In this document: positions 7,298 through 15,662 of the stretch, piece after piece
Position numbering within the stretch: the first letter of the stretch is position 1
Layout of the letters: every line of letters starts with the position of its first letter
Origin: Rhodospirillales bacterium
GTDB taxonomy: Bacteria; Pseudomonadota; Alphaproteobacteria; Reyranellales; Reyranellaceae
Direction: 5' to 3'
NCBI GenBank assembly: GCA_947466085.1
Contig: CANIEC010000019.1
Coordinates: 1-46,232, forward strand
Length of the DNA stretch: 46,232 nt
Program-made: the position numbers and the translations under genes
Notes under the pieces: generated by a model
The model's database searches: none
Told to the model about the DNA's origin: nothing
What the model saw: only the letters and a program-made list of their open reading frames with translations

Positions 7298-7894
7298 ATG
7301 TCCAATTTCACTCTTCCGAAACTCCCCTATGCCGATGACGCGCTCGCGCCGGTCGTTTCGGCCAACACCATCTCCTTCCACTACGGCAAGCATCACAAGG
7401 CCTACGTCGACAAGCTGAACGAACTCGTCCCCGGAACGGCCTACGAGGGCCTGTCGCTCGAAGAGATCGTGAAGAAGTCGGCCAAGGACGAGAAGGGCAA
7501 GGCGATCTTCAACAACGCCGGCCAGACCTGGAACCACACCTTCTACTGGAACAGCATGGCGCCCAAGGGCGGCGAGCCGACCGGCAAGATCAAGTCGGCG
7601 CTGGACGACAGCTTCGGCGGTCTCGACGCCTTCAAGGCGGCCTTCAAGGCGGCGGCCGTCGGTCAGTTCGGCAGCGGCTGGGCCTGGCTCGTCAAGGGCG
7701 CGGACGGCAAGCTCAAGATCGAGACGACCGCCAACGCCGACACCCCGATGGCCCACGGCGGCACCCCGCTCCTCGTCGCCGACGTGTGGGAGCACGCCTA
7801 CTACCTCGACTTCCAGAACCGCCGGCCGGATCACATCCAGGCCTGGCTCGACAAGCTCGCGAACTGGTCGTTCGCCGAGGCAAACCTAGGCTAA
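7298..7894 (+). CDS. sodB: Superoxide dismutase, Fe type
   Basis: A 198-residue Fe/Mn superoxide dismutase that converts superoxide to hydrogen peroxide and oxygen. Metal ligands are visible: the His of HYGKHHKAYV, the His of NHTFYW, and Asp and His of DVWEHAYYLD. The NNAGQTWNHTFYWN segment carries the Gln before the second His that marks the iron type (Mn enzymes have Gly there); cambialistic activity cannot be excluded. The start at 7298 is preceded by AGGA. A 51-residue membrane peptide gene starts 10 bp downstream and a strong terminator follows, so the two are probably co-transcribed. Confidence 0.95.
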   Translation: MSNFTLPKLPYADDALAPVVSANTISFHYGKHHKAYVDKLNELVPGTAYEGLSLEEIVKKSAKDEKGKAIFNNAGQTWNHTFYWNSMAPKGGEPTGKIKSALDDSFGGLDAFKAAFKAAAVGQFGSGWAWLVKGADGKLKIETTANADTPMAHGGTPLLVADVWEHAYYLDFQNRRPDHIQAWLDKLANWSFAEANLG

Positions 7895-7904
7895 GGAGCA
7901 ATCG

Positions 7905-8060
7905 ATGCTGGGCACCATTCTTCTGATCGTCCTGATCCTCATCCTGATCGGGGCGCTGCCGACCTGGCCGCACAGCAGCGGCTGGGGTTACTATCCGAGC
8001 GGTGGTATCGGACTGGTGCTCATCATCATCGTCATCCTGCTGTTGATGGGACGCATATAG
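7905..8060 (+). CDS. DUF3309-like small membrane peptide
   Basis: A 51-residue protein made almost entirely of two hydrophobic helices (residues 2-19 and 35-48) separated by WPHSSGWGYYPSGG. This layout matches the DUF3309 family of small proteins common in proteobacteria, whose function is unknown. TAAGGAG sits 6-7 bases before the ATG, a strong ribosome-binding site. It follows sodB by 10 bp and precedes a clear terminator, so it likely belongs to the sodB transcript. Confidence 0.85.
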   Translation: MLGTILLIVLILILIGALPTWPHSSGWGYYPSGGIGLVLIIIVILLLMGRI

Positions 8061-8079
8061 CGGCCCACTCCGCAGACAA

Positions 8080-8108
8080 GGGGGCGCCTTCGGGCGCCCC
8101 TTTTATTT
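8080..8108 (+). terminator. Rho-independent terminator after sodB and DUF3309 gene
   Basis: GGGGCGCC, a TTCG tetraloop and GGCGCCCC form a perfect 8-bp GC stem at 8081-8100, directly followed by TTTTATTT. This is a textbook intrinsic terminator for the plus strand. It ends 5 bp before the stop of the convergent LpxR-like gene. Confidence 0.92.
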
Positions 8109-8113
8109 GGGCG

Positions 8114-9217
8114 TCAATATCTGAAGGTGAGGTTGATCGAGCCGAACTGGGTGATGCGATCGCGCTCGAAGAACTCCGGCGTGCGCAGGACCTGGGTATA
8201 GGAAATCCGCGTTCCGCCCCAAAGCACCGCCAGTCCCGCCTGGAGCTCGCCAACGAAGGGCCGGCGAGACACGCGCTGACTGAAGCCGTCGGTATTGCCG
8301 TCCAGGAAGATGTTGCGCGCCACCGCCTGCCCGTCGACGCCCGCGAACAGATACCAGCCGAAGCTTCCGTCGCCAATGAAGGCGTCCGATCCAGGCAAGG
8401 CCGGCCGGGCCCGCGTCGGCCCGAAGTCTTCCCGCAGGTTCTTGCCGATGCGCGCCGTGCCCCCGACGCTGCCATAGGTCGCGACGTTGCCGACCGCCAC
8501 CGCCGCGCGCGGGATGAAGTCCACCTCGAGTTTGGGATTGTCGATCAGGACGGCGCGACCGGTGCGCCAGCGCCGCTCGAAGGAGAGGCCGACCGTGGGT
8601 TCGTTGTGGAGCTGGTTGCCCCAACCATAGGCGGGCGACACGCCAATCAGTTTGTGGAAGTTGTTCTGCACGAACTCGCCGCCCGCGGCCGGTCCGATCA
8701 CGCCGAGATCGAGCTGAAGCGTATCGAGGCGCGTCGGCTCGTCGATGCCGGTCCGGAGGTCGTGGCGCTTGTACGTGTACTGCAGCGCAAAGCTCGCATA
8801 GAGCCAGGCGGCGTAAGGCCGGTCATTGTAGATCGGACTCGTCACATAGGTGTTCTCGGGCGTGTAGATGTTCTGTCCGGCGGAGATGGCGACGCGCCGG
8901 ATCACGGAATCGGCTGCGGCTTCACCCAGGAAGGTCGGAATAGTGGTCAGCGCCACGATCCCACGGGGCATCTCCGTGATGGCCGGCGACAGCCACCCGA
9001 CCCGGACGCCGTTGGTATAGTCGCGGTCCGACCGGCCAAACCGGTTGAACACGTCGTTCTCCACCTGAAACGTGTAGATGCTGCGCTGCTCGTCCTCGGT
9101 GGCCGAGGCACGCGGCGCGGGCTTCTCGCCGTCTGAGGACTGGGCGCCGGCCGGAGCGGAGGCGGCACAAAGAACGGCCATCGCCAGAGCGACGGTCATG
9201 GCGAAGGAATGATGCAT
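8114..9217 (-). CDS. LpxR-family (DUF2219) outer-membrane lipid A deacylase
   Basis: A 367-residue outer-membrane barrel protein with a Sec signal peptide of about 25 residues ending AGA. Family motifs are clear: ENDVFN (Asn54, Asp55), DYTNGVRVGW (Thr68), NDRPYAAWLY, GPAAGGE and a nearby His188 (NNFHK). These correspond to catalytic residues of Salmonella LpxR, which removes the 3'-acyloxyacyl chain of lipid A. The chain ends in an aromatic residue (LTFRY), as expected for BAM insertion. The ATG at 9217 gives a complete signal peptide. The MFS gene upstream on the same strand ends 36 bp away. The role, lipid A remodelling, is inferred from the family. Confidence 0.88.
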   Translation of the reverse strand: MHHSFAMTVALAMAVLCAASAPAGAQSSDGEKPAPRASATEDEQRSIYTFQVENDVFNRFGRSDRDYTNGVRVGWLSPAITEMPRGIVALTTIPTFLGEAAADSVIRRVAISAGQNIYTPENTYVTSPIYNDRPYAAWLYASFALQYTYKRHDLRTGIDEPTRLDTLQLDLGVIGPAAGGEFVQNNFHKLIGVSPAYGWGNQLHNEPTVGLSFERRWRTGRAVLIDNPKLEVDFIPRAAVAVGNVATYGSVGGTARIGKNLREDFGPTRARPALPGSDAFIGDGSFGWYLFAGVDGQAVARNIFLDGNTDGFSQRVSRRPFVGELQAGLAVLWGGTRISYTQVLRTPEFFERDRITQFGSINLTFRY

Positions 9218-9253
9218 TCCAGCAGGAACGCAACGCCCGTCGTTAGGTTGCGG

Positions 9254-10504
9254 TCAGCGAACGTTCACGGGGGCTGCGCGGTCCCACAGATCTGCACGCC
9301 ACCACACCGCGATCACCAGGGTGAAGACGATGCCCAGCACGCTGTACAAGGTCCCTGTCATCGCAAAGCCGCCCCACTCGACCAGCGGACCCGACAGCAG
9401 CAGCCCGAGGGGCATGCCGTACACAGCGAGCATCCGCACGCCCATGACGCGGCCACGCAGCGCCGGATTGGTGACCCGAAGCAGGATCACCGACATCGGG
9501 ATCATGCAGAAGCTCTGGAACAGCCCCGCCCCGAACAGAACGATCTCCCCCAGCAGCGGCGTCGTGAGCCACGAGAAAACCAGGTTGAGCGACAGCCAGA
9601 CGAGCGTGCAGGCGATCATCGTGCGCGCCGGCCGCATATGGGCGCCGTACAGGGACACGAGGATCGAGCCGGTGAGCGCTCCGCCGGCGAAGCTGGCGAT
9701 CAGCCAGCCGAGCCCGGTCTGGTCCATTCCGTAGACGTCCTTGGCCACATAGGCGAGCAGCGAGCCGGTCAAGGGATAGGCCGCGAAATTCACCAGGAAC
9801 GCCAGCAGCATCACCGCACGGACGACCGGCGTCGACCAGACATAGGCAAAACCCTGCCGCAGGGCCGCGAGAGCCGACGGCGTAGCCTCACCGTCGCTCA
9901 GGATCCGCAGCCGACGGGTCCCTACGCCGAGCGTCAGCGCAAGGCAGAGAGCGTAGACGCCGCAGACCGCCACATAGGCCAGCCCCGAGCCCAGGGCCGC
10001 GACCAAGGCGGCACCCGACAGCGCGCCGACGATGCGGGCGGAATCGGCGGTGGTCCGCGATACGCCCATGGCGCGCATCAGGTAGTCCGCCGGCATGGTC
10101 TCGCCGACGAGCAGATTGCGCATCGTGATGTCGGAGGGACGGATCAACCCCATCAGGGTGGCGAGGATGAACACCGGCACCGGCGATGCCAGGCCGGTCA
10201 GGAACAGGCTCATCAGGCAGGCCGCCAGGATGAGGTAACCCAGACGCATCAGAAGCAGGACGTTGCGGTTGCCGATCCGGTCGCCGGCCATGCCGAACAG
10301 GGGCGAGATCAGCGTACCGAGGAACTGCAGCGAGCCGAACACCGCCAGCGCCAGGACCGAGCCGGTCGATACCAGCACGAACCAGCCGAGAATGACGCCT
10401 TCCATCTCGAACGCCCAGGAGGCGAGGAGATCGGAGGGCCACTGGAAGCGGAAGCTTCGAATCCGGAAGGGCGCCAACGCGGGCGCTCGTGCGATGAGGC
10501 TCAA
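9254..10504 (-). CDS. MFS transporter (MFS_3/EntS-like exporter)
   Basis: A 416-residue, 12-helix major facilitator protein. The loop after helix 2 (GMAGDRIGNRN) is the MFS motif A variant G-x-x-x-D-R-x-G-x-R, and PSDITMRNLLVGETM after helix 4 resembles the MFS_3/EntS enterobactin-exporter group. A small-molecule exporter is the likeliest role; the substrate is unknown. The only start matching the N-terminus is TTG at 10504, with GAGGGA about 9 bases upstream. It reads toward the LpxR-like gene with a 36-bp gap and may share its transcript. Confidence 0.85.
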   Translation of the reverse strand: MSLIARAPALAPFRIRSFRFQWPSDLLASWAFEMEGVILGWFVLVSTGSVLALAVFGSLQFLGTLISPLFGMAGDRIGNRNVLLLMRLGYLILAACLMSLFLTGLASPVPVFILATLMGLIRPSDITMRNLLVGETMPADYLMRAMGVSRTTADSARIVGALSGAALVAALGSGLAYVAVCGVYALCLALTLGVGTRRLRILSDGEATPSALAALRQGFAYVWSTPVVRAVMLLAFLVNFAAYPLTGSLLAYVAKDVYGMDQTGLGWLIASFAGGALTGSILVSLYGAHMRPARTMIACTLVWLSLNLVFSWLTTPLLGEIVLFGAGLFQSFCMIPMSVILLRVTNPALRGRVMGVRMLAVYGMPLGLLLSGPLVEWGGFAMTGTLYSVLGIVFTLVIAVWWRADLWDRAAPVNVR

Positions 10505-10518
10505 TTCCTGTTCGTTCC

Positions 10519-10560
10519 CTCACCCTGCGCGTTCTGTCGGGGCGCTTCGGGCAGGGTGAG
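10519..10560. repeat. Short inverted repeat upstream of the MFS gene
   Basis: CTCACCCTGC at 10519-10528 and GCAGGGTGAG at 10551-10560 form a perfect 10-bp inverted repeat with a 22-base loop. It looks like a small dispersed intergenic palindrome, or the remnant of one, and does not match families A or B in detail. The rest of 10561-10794, ahead of the radical SAM gene, shows no gene and no promoter I would defend. Confidence 0.5.
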
Positions 10561-10794
10561 GCTGCGCTCTCACGCCACGGACTGCAAGGATCGCCTCGGC
10601 ATGGCAAATCCGCACTAATGGCGGAGCTTGGCCCTGGAAAACCCTAATTCTAGTGGTTCTATTGCGCATTCATTCTGAGAATTTGACCGGCTTCCGGTTG
10701 CGTTGGGGGCCGGCTCAGAGCATTGTGACAGTGAATGCCGTCAAGCGGTAAATAGCTCGAACCGCGTGCGGGTTTTGTCTTGGAGAAGTCCGCG

Positions 10795-12606
10795 ATGGGC
10801 GGTGCCGTGAAGCGTACGAAGTTTCATCTCATTCTGATCAAGCCTACTCATTACGATGACGATGGCTATCCGATCACATGGCTTCGGTCGCACATCCCCT
10901 CGAACACGCTGGCCGCGCTCTATGGTCTCGGCGAGGACTGCCGTGCGCGGCAGGTCCTGGGGCCGGACGTGGACATCGTCATCCACCCGATCGACGAGAC
11001 CAATACCCGCGTCCGCCCTGACCACCTGATGGCCAAGATCGAGCGCAGCGGCGGCAAGGGCTTGATCTGCCTGGTCGGCGTCCAGACCAACCAGTATCCC
11101 CACGCGGTCGATCTGGCGCGCAAGTTCCTGAAGGGCCGCTTCCCGGTGGCCATCGGCGGCTTCCATGTGTCGGGCTGCCTGTCGATGCTGCCGGTGATCC
11201 CGCCCGAGATCCAGGAAGCCATGGACATGGGCGTCTCGATCTTCGCCGGCGAGGCCGAGGAAGGCCGTTTCGACCTCGTGCTGCGCGACGCCATGAACGG
11301 CACCATGAAGCCGCTCTACAATTACATGGACGATCTGCCGGGCCTCGAGGGCGCTCCGACCCCGCATCTGCCGCCGTCGGCGCTGTCGCGCAACGAGGGC
11401 GGCATGTCGAGCTTCGACCTGGGCCGCGGCTGCCCGTTCCAGTGCTCGTTCTGCACCATCATCAACGTGCAGGGCCGCAAGAGCCGCTTCCGCACCGCCG
11501 ACGATCTCGAAGCGATCATCCGCGAGAACTACAAGCAGGGCATCACGTCGTTCTTCATCACCGACGACAACATGGCCCGCAACAAGCACTGGGAAGACTT
11601 CTTCGACCGGCTTATCGAGCTCAAGGAGAACGAGGGCATCCAGCTGTCCCTGATCATCCAGGTCGACACCCAGTGCCACCGCATTCCGAACTTCATCAAC
11701 AAGGCGCGCTGGGCCGGCGTCTATCGCGTCTTCATCGGCCTCGAGAACGTCAACCCGGACAATCTGCTGGCCGCCAAGAAGCGCCAGAACAAGATCACCG
11801 AGTACCGCAAGATGCTGCAGGCGTGGCACAACAGCGGCGCCTCGACCTGGGCCGGCTACATTCTGGGCTTCCCCGGTGACACACGCGCCTCGATCCTGCG
11901 CGACATGGAGATCATCAAGAAGGAGCTGCCGCTCGACATCCTCGAGCTGTTCATGCTGACGCCGCTCCCCGGTTCGGAGGATCACCAGACCCTGTGGAAG
12001 CAGGGTGTGTGGATGGACCCCGACCTCAACAAGTACGACGTCCATCATCGCTGCGTGCATCACCCGAAGATGAGCGACGCGGAGTTCGAGCAGGTCTATC
12101 GCGAGGCCTGGAAGTCATACTACACGCCCGAGCACATCGAGACGGTGGCCCGCCGCCACGGCGCGATCCCCGGCCGCGACCCGGCCGAGCCGGCGCGCTT
12201 CATGACCATGTTCAAGATCATGTTCGAGGCCGAGGGCGTGCATCCGCTGGAAGGCGGCGCGGTGCGCATGAAGTATCGCCTCGACCGCCGCTACGGCATG
12301 CCGATCGAGCCGATCGGCGTGTTCCACTACAAGGTGGCGGCGGATTTCTGGCGCAAGCTCAAGATCTACGCGCGCCTCACGCTGCAGGGCATCGCCATCG
12401 GCCGCAAGGTCAAGAACGACCCGAAGCGCCTCGAATACACCGACCTCGCGCTCCAGCCCGTGATGGACGACGACATGGACAAGCTGTCGCTGTTCGCCGA
12501 GACCTCGGGCGGCGGTGCGGCCGTCAACAAGCGCCGCGGCGAGGATCTCGCCCGCGCCAAGGTGGCGGCCCAGCAGAACCAGCAGCGCCTGGCCGCCGCG
12601 GAATAG
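10795..12606 (+). CDS. B12-binding domain radical SAM protein, function unknown
   Basis: A 603-residue protein. The N-terminal 180 residues look like a cobalamin-binding domain (VAIGGFHVSG near residue 118 is the usual GGxH-type block). The radical SAM core follows, with the iron-sulfur cluster motif C213-x3-C217-x2-C220 (GRGCPFQCSFC), FFITDDNMARN, GLENVNPD and GYILGFPGD. The last 180 residues include HHRCVHHPKMSD and a basic C-terminal tail. Relatives include BchE and hopanoid-modifying enzymes, but I cannot assign a substrate. The ATG at 10795 follows GGAGAA by 7 bases; a TTG at 10780 is less likely. It stands alone between large intergenic regions, with a hairpin terminator after it. Confidence 0.9.
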   Translation: MGGAVKRTKFHLILIKPTHYDDDGYPITWLRSHIPSNTLAALYGLGEDCRARQVLGPDVDIVIHPIDETNTRVRPDHLMAKIERSGGKGLICLVGVQTNQYPHAVDLARKFLKGRFPVAIGGFHVSGCLSMLPVIPPEIQEAMDMGVSIFAGEAEEGRFDLVLRDAMNGTMKPLYNYMDDLPGLEGAPTPHLPPSALSRNEGGMSSFDLGRGCPFQCSFCTIINVQGRKSRFRTADDLEAIIRENYKQGITSFFITDDNMARNKHWEDFFDRLIELKENEGIQLSLIIQVDTQCHRIPNFINKARWAGVYRVFIGLENVNPDNLLAAKKRQNKITEYRKMLQAWHNSGASTWAGYILGFPGDTRASILRDMEIIKKELPLDILELFMLTPLPGSEDHQTLWKQGVWMDPDLNKYDVHHRCVHHPKMSDAEFEQVYREAWKSYYTPEHIETVARRHGAIPGRDPAEPARFMTMFKIMFEAEGVHPLEGGAVRMKYRLDRRYGMPIEPIGVFHYKVAADFWRKLKIYARLTLQGIAIGRKVKNDPKRLEYTDLALQPVMDDDMDKLSLFAETSGGGAAVNKRRGEDLARAKVAAQQNQQRLAAAE

Positions 12607-12618
12607 CGGCGTCGCAGT

Positions 12619-12650
12619 CTGGCGGCGCGTGCCTTGCACGGCGCCGCCAG
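12619..12650. terminator. Strong hairpin between radical SAM and dioxygenase genes
   Basis: CTGGCGGCGC plus GTGC pairs with GCAC and GCGCCGCCAG, giving 14 bp with one bulged G and a CTT loop. There is no good T-run, but the stem lies 12 bp after the radical SAM stop and 16 bp from the stop of the convergent gene, so a bidirectional terminator is likely. Confidence 0.6.
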
Positions 12651-12665
12651 TCTCCCTCGAAATTT

Positions 12666-13544
12666 CTAGTGAATGACCGGCGGCGTGACTTCGCCGAGCC
12701 CGTCCGCGTCGGTGGCCGAGATCGTCGTGCGTATCATGGAGCGTTCGCGCGTGTAGTCCCACGGGCGACCGCGATGGAGCATCGCGCGGTTGTCCCACAT
12801 CACCGCATCGCCCTGGCGCCATTTGTGGCTGTAGACGAACTCCGGCCGCGTCGCCTCGTCGAGGAGCTGCGCGAGAAGCTGACGCGCGTCGCGGTCGTCC
12901 ATCCCGTCGATCGCATAGGCATGGCTGGCGACGTAGAGCGCGCGTCGGTCGTTGGCCGGGTTCCGCCAGTTCAGCCGCCAGCGCACCGGCGGCAGCGCCT
13001 TGCGCTCCTCGGCATTGGCGAGGTCGGGATGGATCTGGTCTCGGCTGTTGGCGTAGGAATGGGTCGCCACCGCCGTCTTCAGCTTCTCCTGCAGGTCGGC
13101 CGGCAGCCGCTCCCAGGCGAGCCGCGTCGAGGTGTACTCGGTCTCGCCGCCTTCGCCCGGCAGTACGCGCGCGGTCAGCACGGAGGCGAGCGCCGGCGTC
13201 TTCTTGAAGGATGAGTCGGTGTGCCAGAGCGCATTGGCCTTGGCGATCAGCACCTGGCGGTGATCGGGCGGCACGATCTCGCCCTGCTGGCCGACATTGG
13301 TCAGGCGCGAATAGAAGCTGTTCTCGCCGAGCGATGCCGCCTTGGTCAGCTCCAGCGGACCGAAGGCGCGGCTGTAGGCGACCTGGATGTCGTCGGCGAT
13401 CTGCTGGTCGCGGAACACAAGAAGTGAATGCGTCTCGAAGGCCTCCCGTACGGCTTTGTAGGCCTGGGCGTCCGTCGCAACGTCGAGCAGCGAGACGCCC
13501 TTCACTTCGACGCCGAAGCCATCGGCCAGCGGGATCAGTTGCAT
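12666..13544 (-). CDS. TauD/TfdA-family Fe(II)/2-oxoglutarate dioxygenase
   Basis: A 292-residue enzyme with the TauD metal triad His108-x-Asp110 (LWHTDSSF) and His257 (AMLHRGRPW), and the 2-oxoglutarate-binding Arg in RSMIRTT (268 or 272). It should hydroxylate a small acid using oxygen and 2-oxoglutarate, releasing succinate and CO2. The substrate may be taurine, an alkylsulfonate, a phenoxyacetate or something else; the sequence alone does not decide. The start at 13544 has an excellent AGGAGGAA site. It is divergent from nadK, with 103 bp between starts. No sulfonate transporter adjoins it. Confidence 0.9.
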   Translation of the reverse strand: MQLIPLADGFGVEVKGVSLLDVATDAQAYKAVREAFETHSLLVFRDQQIADDIQVAYSRAFGPLELTKAASLGENSFYSRLTNVGQQGEIVPPDHRQVLIAKANALWHTDSSFKKTPALASVLTARVLPGEGGETEYTSTRLAWERLPADLQEKLKTAVATHSYANSRDQIHPDLANAEERKALPPVRWRLNWRNPANDRRALYVASHAYAIDGMDDRDARQLLAQLLDEATRPEFVYSHKWRQGDAVMWDNRAMLHRGRPWDYTRERSMIRTTISATDADGLGEVTPPVIH

Positions 13545-13647
13545 TGCGTTCCTCCTCGCAGTTTCTTTTGTGACCGGGATTTTATCGCACCGGCGCGGTT
13601 GGCGGCTATAGTACGATTCCTGCACCCGAGGCATTGCTGTATCCCGT

Positions 13648-14430
13648 ATGGCCGTCCAGTCCCCGCCCGCTCCCCGCCTCGCCTTCGTCTGTGCCAGCAC
13701 CGCAACGGCCCGCGAGGCAAAGGCACGCCTCGAAGCGATCTACGGCGCGGCGACGGCCGCCGAGGCCGACATCATCGTCGCGCTGGGCGGCGACGGGCTG
13801 ATGCTGCAGGCCTTGCACCGCAACATGCGGCGGCTCAAGCCGATCTACGGCATGAATCTCGGCACGGTCGGCTTCCTGCTCAACACCTACAAGGAAGCCA
13901 ACCTGCTGAAGCGCCTCAAGAAGGCCCGCCAGGTAACGCTGACGCCGCTGCGCATGCTGGCCACCAACACGCGCGGCAAGGTCTCCGAAGTCCTCGCCAT
14001 CAACGAAGTGTCGCTGCTGCGCTCGAGCCGCCAGACCGCGCGGATCGAGGTCGCGGTCGACGGCCAGAAGCGTTTGCCCGAGCTGCATTGCGACGGCGTG
14101 CTGGTGGCGACGCCCGCCGGCTCGACCGCCTACAACCTCTCGGCCCACGGACCGATCCTGCCGCTGGGCGCCGGGCTGCTGGCGCTGACGCCGATCAACG
14201 CCTTCCGGCCACGGCGCTGGCGCGGCGCGTTGCTGTCGCGCACCTCCAAGGTCGAATTCACGATCCTCGATCCGAAGAAGCGTCCCGTCGCGGCGGCGGC
14301 CGACTCGGTGGAGATCCCCAACGTCGCCCATGTCGCGGTGACCGAGGCCATCGACACCAGGCTCACGTTGCTGTTCGACCCCGAGCACGATCTCGAGGAA
14401 CGGATCCTCAAGGAGCAGTTCGCTCCTTGA
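13648..14430 (+). CDS. nadK: NAD kinase
   Basis: A 260-residue NAD kinase that phosphorylates NAD to NADP with ATP. It shows the GGDG motif at 47-50 (ALGGDGLML), the NE pair (LAINEVSLL) and the conserved [15 protein letters not shown] block. The length is typical of the short alphaproteobacterial form. The ATG at 13648 is the natural start. A TATAGT at 13607-13612 may be its -10 box. The stop overlaps the TTG start of the next gene, so the two are translationally coupled. Confidence 0.95.
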   Translation: MAVQSPPAPRLAFVCASTATAREAKARLEAIYGAATAAEADIIVALGGDGLMLQALHRNMRRLKPIYGMNLGTVGFLLNTYKEANLLKRLKKARQVTLTPLRMLATNTRGKVSEVLAINEVSLLRSSRQTARIEVAVDGQKRLPELHCDGVLVATPAGSTAYNLSAHGPILPLGAGLLALTPINAFRPRRWRGALLSRTSKVEFTILDPKKRPVAAAADSVEIPNVAHVAVTEAIDTRLTLLFDPEHDLEERILKEQFAP

Positions 14431-15518
14431 GCGGCAAGGACACTCCCCTAAAGCCCGGGAAGAAGAGGATCATCGGCCACGAGGGCTGGCAGCCTCTCGC
14501 CCTGGCGCTCGCCATCGGCACGGCGGGTGGCTTCGTCTTCGACTGGCTGCGCATGCCGCTCGCCTGGATGCTGGGCGCCTGCGTCTTCTCCACCGTGGCC
14601 GCGTTCCTTGGCCTGCGCGTCGGCATGCGGGTGCGGCTGCGGCAGGGCATGATCATCATCCTGGGCGTGCTGCTGGGCTCTTCCTTCACACCGGAGCTGG
14701 CTCAGCGGCTGGGAGAGTGGGCGGTCAGCTTGTGTGTCCTCACAGGCATGACCATGACCGGCGCCACCCTCTGCTACGCCTGGCTGCGGCGCGTCACCGA
14801 CTGGGACAGGGTCACCTGCTACTTCGCGGCCATGCCGGGCGGGTTGAACGACATGACCATCATGGGCGGTGCCATGGGCGGCGAGGAGCGCTCGATCGCG
14901 CTCGCCCACGCACTGCGCATCCTGACGGTCGTCCTCACCATCCCGGTCTGGTACCGGCTGGTGAACGGCGCGCAGACCAGCGTTCTGACCATGGTCCGTG
15001 AACCGACGGGGAACGACTGGCAGGACTATGCCATCCTCATCGCCTGCGGCGTGATCGGAGCGATCGTCGGCCGCCTGCTGCGCCTGCCGGCGAGCTTCAT
15101 GATGGGCCCGATGATCGTGAGCGCCATTGCCCATCTCGGCGGTTTCACCAACTCGCAGCCGCCGGGGTTTCTGGTCGCGGCGGCGCAGGTCGTGGTCGGC
15201 ACCGGCATCGGCTGCCGCTTCGTCGGCACCAACTTCGACAGACTGCACAAGGAGATGGCGGCCTCGGTCGGCGCCGCCTTCATCCTCATTGCCTGCGCGG
15301 TCGGTTTCGCCGAGATCACCCACGCGCTGACCGGCCTCAACCTCGACGCCACCGTCCTGAGCTATGCTCCCGGCGGCTTCGCCGAGATGAGCCTGATCGG
15401 CCTGGCACTCGGCATCGAGGTCGCGATGGTGGCGACCCACCATCTGTTCCGGTTGTTCCTGATCATCATCACCGGCCCGATCGTCTTCCGGACGCTTCTG
15501 AGACGCGCGCGCCGCTGA
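14427..15518 (+). CDS. AbrB-family (ammonia monooxygenase-like, PF05145) membrane protein
   Basis: A 363-residue protein with about 10 membrane helices and an internal duplication. The N-half block [20 protein letters not shown] is echoed in the C-half by [20 protein letters not shown]; this two-repeat pattern is typical of the AbrB/PF05145 family, which despite its name has no shown ammonia monooxygenase activity and may act in transport or redox control. The start TTG at 14427 overlaps the nadK stop (TTGA) and has AAGGAG about 11 bases upstream. A candidate terminator follows at 15585. Confidence 0.85.
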   Translation: MSGKDTPLKPGKKRIIGHEGWQPLALALAIGTAGGFVFDWLRMPLAWMLGACVFSTVAAFLGLRVGMRVRLRQGMIIILGVLLGSSFTPELAQRLGEWAVSLCVLTGMTMTGATLCYAWLRRVTDWDRVTCYFAAMPGGLNDMTIMGGAMGGEERSIALAHALRILTVVLTIPVWYRLVNGAQTSVLTMVREPTGNDWQDYAILIACGVIGAIVGRLLRLPASFMMGPMIVSAIAHLGGFTNSQPPGFLVAAAQVVVGTGIGCRFVGTNFDRLHKEMAASVGAAFILIACAVGFAEITHALTGLNLDATVLSYAPGGFAEMSLIGLALGIEVAMVATHHLFRLFLIIITGPIVFRTLLRRARR

Positions 15519-15584
15519 TCGGGCTGCTCGGCCGAGGCGATCCAGGACGTCCTGAACCGATCCTCGCGGTATCCAGGTACCCCT

Positions 15585-15640
15585 CCGGGGAATATCCCGG
15601 GTTCATTTCATTTGTTTCGTTTATTTCGTTTATTTCGACT
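15585..15640 (+). terminator. Weak hairpin plus T-rich 9-bp tandem repeat
   Basis: CCGGG and CCCGG form a 5-bp stem at 15585-15600, followed by a T-rich stretch in which TTTCGTTTA is repeated in tandem (15615-15623, 15624-15632, partial at 15633). It could end the nadK-AbrB transcript. An exact 12-bp palindrome, CAGGACGTCCTG, also lies at 15543-15554. Confidence 0.4.
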
Positions 15641-15662
15641 GCGCGCCTTAAATCGCGACGCC

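Noticed and set aside
9209..10618. Open frame of 469 codons antisense to the MFS exporter
   Set aside because: Highly polar Gln/Arg/His/Gly-rich composition with no motif; the opposite strand encodes a clear 12-helix transporter.
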